The translations under genes and the position numbers were made by a program. A stretch of 15,882 bases of DNA, from NCBI GenBank assembly GCA_030619365.1, contig JAUXBQ010000030.1, positions 1-15,882 of the forward strand, given 5' to 3'. The stretch is from a candidate division FCPU426 bacterium. Its GTDB lineage: Bacteria > Oederibacteriota > JAAXVQ01 > JAUVAV01. This document shows, piece after piece, positions 14,101 to 15,882 of the stretch. The notes below the pieces were generated by a model that searched no databases, was not told the DNA's origin, and was given only the letters and a program-made list of their open reading frames with translations. Position 1 is the first letter of the stretch. Every line of letters starts with the position of its first letter.

Positions 14101-15720
14101 GGGCGGGTTGGTGACCTGCGCGAATAATTGCTTGAAATAGTTGAACTGCAACTGGGGCCGCAGGGAGAGCACGGCCAGGGCCGCGTCATTGCCCATGGAG
14201 CCGATTGGCTCCTGGCCGTTGGAGGCCATGGGCGTGAGAATCATTTTCAGGTCCTCGTCCGTGTAGCCGAAAGCCAGTTGCTTTTGCCTTAGCGCCTGCG
14301 GATCCTCGGGCCACGCCTCGGCCGGCGCGAACAGGCCGCGCAGCTCGATCTGGTTTTTGCTCAGCCACTTCCGGTAATGCTGCTGGCGCGAGATCTTGGC
14401 CTTTATCTCCCGGTCCGGCACGATGCGCCGCGCCTGCAAGTCCACCAGAAACATCTTGCCGGGCTGCAGCCGCCCCCGGACCTGGATGGTTTCCGGCGGA
14501 AAATCCAGCACCCCGGTTTCCGAGCCCATGACCACCAGGCCGTCCGTGGTCACGGTATAGCGGCTGGGCCGGAGCCCGTTGCGGTCCAGGGTCCCGCCGA
14601 TGTAGCGGCCGTCCGTGAAGACCAGGGCCGCCGGCCCGTCCCAGGGCTCCAGCAGGTTGGTGTGAAACTCGTAAAACGCCCGCTTGTCCTGGCTCATGTG
14701 ATACTTCGCGCCAAAGGCCTCGGGCACCATCATCATAATGGCGTGCGGCAAAGAGCGCCCGCTGGCAACCAGCAGTTCCAGGGCATTGTCGAACACGGCC
14801 GAGTCGCTGCCGGACTCGTTGATCACGGGCAGGAGCCGCCCTAGGTCATCGCCGAATAATTCGGACCGCATGAGCGCCTCGCGCGCGCGCATGCGATTGA
14901 TGTTGCCGCGCAGGGTGTTGATTTCTCCGTTATGCGCCAAATAGCGAAAGGGCTGGGCCAGGGACCAGGTGGGCAAAGTGTTGGTGCTGTAGCGCTGGTG
15001 CACCAGGGAGAACGCGCCGGCAAACACCGGCTCATCCAGGTCCGGGTAAAAACGGGTGAGCTGCGTGCCGGTCAGCATGCCCTTGTAGACCACGGTCCGG
15101 GAAGAGAGGCTGGCAATATAAAACTGGCTGAAATCCTCTCCAGTCCATTGCGCGACTTCCTTCTCGATCAGCCTCCGCACCAGGTACAATTTGCGTTCCA
15201 GATTTTCCAGGGTCCATTGACCCGATCCAATAAACGCCTGCCTGATCAAAGGCTGGGTGGCGCGGCTGAATTCGCCTAAATGATCGTTGGACACGGGCAC
15301 GCCCCGCCAGGCCAGCACTTCCCCGCCTTCTTGCTTGATGATTTTCTCGGCGGCCTGGACGCAGCGGTCAGCCAGGCCGGGTTGCCTGGGCAGGAAGAAC
15401 ACGCCCACGCCGTACTTTCCGCGAGGGGGAAGGTTGGACACAGCTTGGCGGAAAAACGCGTCAGGCAGGTCCAGGAGCAGGCCCGCGCCGTCGCCCGTGG
15501 CCTTGTCCCCGCCCAGGGCGCCGCGGTGCTCCAGATTGACCAAAATCCGGACCGCGTCCCGCACCAGGTCGTGCGTGGGCCGGCCGTCCAGGCGCGCGAT
15601 GAGCCCGGTGCCGCAGCTGTCATGCTCCTGGCCCGGATGGATCAGGCCCTGGGGCGCGGCAAAGCCCGCGGCATTCACGTGGGCGTAATTGGTGAATTTG
15701 GAGAAATCAGGTGCATTCAT
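11116..15720 (-). CDS. gltB: Glutamate synthase large (alpha) subunit
   Basis: This 1534-residue protein has normal GltB length. A 35-residue propeptide precedes the nucleophile C36 (HDSCGTGLIARLDG), which becomes Cys1 of the class II glutamine amidotransferase domain (about 36-430). The central domain is followed by the FMN/2-oxoglutarate synthase domain (about 830-1210), with SNSGEGGEDPARF near 920, ISPPPHHDIYSIGDLAQ near 1005 and ISGFDGGTGASP near 1065. The [3Fe-4S] cysteines are C1139, C1145 and C1150 (CX5CX4C in CILMRKCHLNNCP). The C-terminal GXGXG domain (about 1330-1420) shows GMSGGRIVV and GMAGERFCVRNSG repeats. Ammonia from glutamine is channelled to 2-oxoglutarate to give two glutamates. 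AAGGA lies 8 nt before the ATG. gltD follows directly. Confidence 0.97.
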   Translation of the reverse strand: MNAPDFSKFTNYAHVNAAGFAAPQGLIHPGQEHDSCGTGLIARLDGRPTHDLVRDAVRILVNLEHRGALGGDKATGDGAGLLLDLPDAFFRQAVSNLPPRGKYGVGVFFLPRQPGLADRCVQAAEKIIKQEGGEVLAWRGVPVSNDHLGEFSRATQPLIRQAFIGSGQWTLENLERKLYLVRRLIEKEVAQWTGEDFSQFYIASLSSRTVVYKGMLTGTQLTRFYPDLDEPVFAGAFSLVHQRYSTNTLPTWSLAQPFRYLAHNGEINTLRGNINRMRAREALMRSELFGDDLGRLLPVINESGSDSAVFDNALELLVASGRSLPHAIMMMVPEAFGAKYHMSQDKRAFYEFHTNLLEPWDGPAALVFTDGRYIGGTLDRNGLRPSRYTVTTDGLVVMGSETGVLDFPPETIQVRGRLQPGKMFLVDLQARRIVPDREIKAKISRQQHYRKWLSKNQIELRGLFAPAEAWPEDPQALRQKQLAFGYTDEDLKMILTPMASNGQEPIGSMGNDAALAVLSLRPQLQFNYFKQLFAQVTNPPIDPLREELVMSLMSMVGREHNLLAETPAHARMLKLSHPILTPDDLDQIRQAQNPDLKARDIDALFPADGQPRGLEKALDKMFAAAEKAIDQGATILVLTDRNLDAQHAPLPALLAGAGLHHHLIRQGKRTLASIIVETGEAREVIHFAQLIGFGVNAVCPYLALSTVRNLAENGLLDKSRTPAEAMDAYITAVKKGLLKSFSRMGISTVRSFFGSQIFEAVGLSREVVDKYYTTTASRVGGVGLEEISRETLERFRDGFPASGVLPNILRIGGDYRLRRGEEKRLWTPKSVTALQQATRKNDFKLFQEYTGLINDQAKNRVTLRSLLDFTPGKPVPLDQVEPEEVITRRFVSAAMSFGSISREAHEDLAVALNRIGGRSNSGEGGEDPARFKPLPNGDSKNSRIKQVASGRFGVTADYLTHADELQIKMAQGAKPGEGGQLPGHKVSEEIARVRHTTPGVTLISPPPHHDIYSIGDLAQLIYDLKNANPAARVSVKLVSEVGVGTIASGVSKAKADLVLISGFDGGTGASPLTAIRHAGLPWELGLAETQQSLIANRLRDRITVQVDGQLKTGRDVVIAALLGADEFGFGTAPLVTLGCILMRKCHLNNCPVGVATQRDDLRARYLGSPDFAERFFRFIAQEVRELMAELGFKTIDEMIGQVERLAYQPDQTHWKAKHLDFSQVLAPTPPDQPRRCTTQQDHELERALDHELIKAAQPALAKKEQVDIDIPIRNVHRTVGTMLSHEVTKRFGARGLPDSTIRLRFHGSGGQSLGAFLAPGIDIRLEGDTNDYLAKGMSGGRIVVKQPRGSKYVAHENIIAGNVVLYGATAGEVYLNGMAGERFCVRNSGATAVVEGVGDHGCEYMTGGVVAVLGSTGENFAAGMSGGIAYVYDDNELFDTRCNLDMVELESVIDPGDQKQLRTLIENHLNHTGSERARMILDNWDTQLPLFVKVMPVDYRRVLERMASREHRDTDTVSATEEVYAAGHVLEEEK

Positions 15721-15792
15721 TATACTTTTCCTTGTAATTAAAGAACTTAGATTACTTTATTACCCTTATTACTCCGGTTTTTAAAATAAGCC
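15721..15792 (-). promoter_or_regulatory. AT-rich leader of gltB
   Basis: The 72 bp before gltB are AT-rich and hold three spaced ATTAC copies (15751, 15759, 15768; spacing 8 and 9). A promoter is expected here, with several TAATAA-like -10 candidates on the minus strand, but none has a convincing -35, so no site is named. Confidence 0.3.
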
Positions 15793-15882
15793 TCACGCAA
15801 AGGCGCTAAGCCGCAAAGAAAGGAAAAAACTAAATAATGGTTAAAACATAAAAAATAATATTTTTGCTTTTACCCTTATTTC
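15793..15882. repeat. Left half of a CGCAAAG-type palindromic repeat, cut by the window edge
   Basis: TCACGCAAAGGCGCTAAGCC and GCAAAGAAAGG are followed by an AT-rich centre ending GCTTTTACCCTTATTTC. This is the same module order and the same ACCCTTA core as in copies 2 and 3 and in the 5641-5808 repeat. The other arm should lie just beyond the window. Confidence 0.55.

Noticed and set aside
11803..14127. Several long plus-strand frames opposite gltB
   Set aside because: All are shadows of the well-supported GltB reading frame.
5807..15720. One nitrogen-regulation operon joining the PII-like protein, DUF1538 and gltBD
   Set aside because: The prenyltransferase gene and two repeat-filled gaps of about 460 and 500 bp separate them, so co-transcription is unlikely. 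A functional link through 2-oxoglutarate is only speculation.

Overview
The window looks like a piece of chromosome from an uncultivated, repeat-rich Gram-negative-type bacterium. The core genes are GC-rich with strong Shine-Dalgarno sequences. Long intergenic gaps are packed with short degenerate palindromic repeats of the CACAGAG, CGCAAAG, CACGAAG and CACAGAT type, which I associate with genomes of candidate phyla such as Omnitrophota. That placement is a guess from sequence style, not from a marker gene.

Layout, left to right. (1) Positions 1-692, minus strand: RNA domains of a group II intron. Only the first codons of its reverse transcriptase remain before a domain V-like sequence at the window edge, so it appears to be an ORF-deleted intron. 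(2) 705-1580, minus: an AT-rich gene for an AbiJ-NTD4/Abi C-terminal type abortive-infection protein; the intron starts about 12 bp after its stop. (3) An 18-bp-arm inverted repeat (1656-1732), then a small membrane protein gene (1768-2433, minus). (4) 2620-4592: a roughly 350-bp mosaic palindromic repeat split by an intact IS1182-family insertion sequence (2904-4520). (5) 4663-5637, plus: an exported ankyrin-repeat protein with its own promoter. (6) 5807-7742, minus: a two-gene unit of a duplicated DUF1538 membrane protein and a PII-like regulator. (7) 8205-9110, minus: a MenA-like UbiA-family prenyltransferase, flanked on both sides by more copies of the mosaic repeat and by REP-type palindromes. 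(8) 9612-15720, minus: gltB and gltD, the two subunits of glutamate synthase, separated by a 9-bp tandem repeat array.

Functionally, gltBD makes glutamate from glutamine and 2-oxoglutarate. The prenyltransferase suggests menaquinone synthesis. The DUF1538-PII pair looks like a membrane transporter or channel with a dedicated PII-type gate, by analogy with AmtB-GlnK and SbtA-SbtB; its substrate is unknown and it is the best candidate for an undescribed system here. The second notable theme is the repeat landscape. Three collinear copies of one mosaic element lie within 7 kb, one carrying an IS in the middle of its GC-rich palindrome. Repeats also abut stop codons, and in one case the repeat edge supplies the stop codon itself.

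Several start codons are placed downstream of the longest open frame because a clear ribosome binding site decides them (the membrane protein, the PII-like protein, GltD and the AbiJ-like protein).
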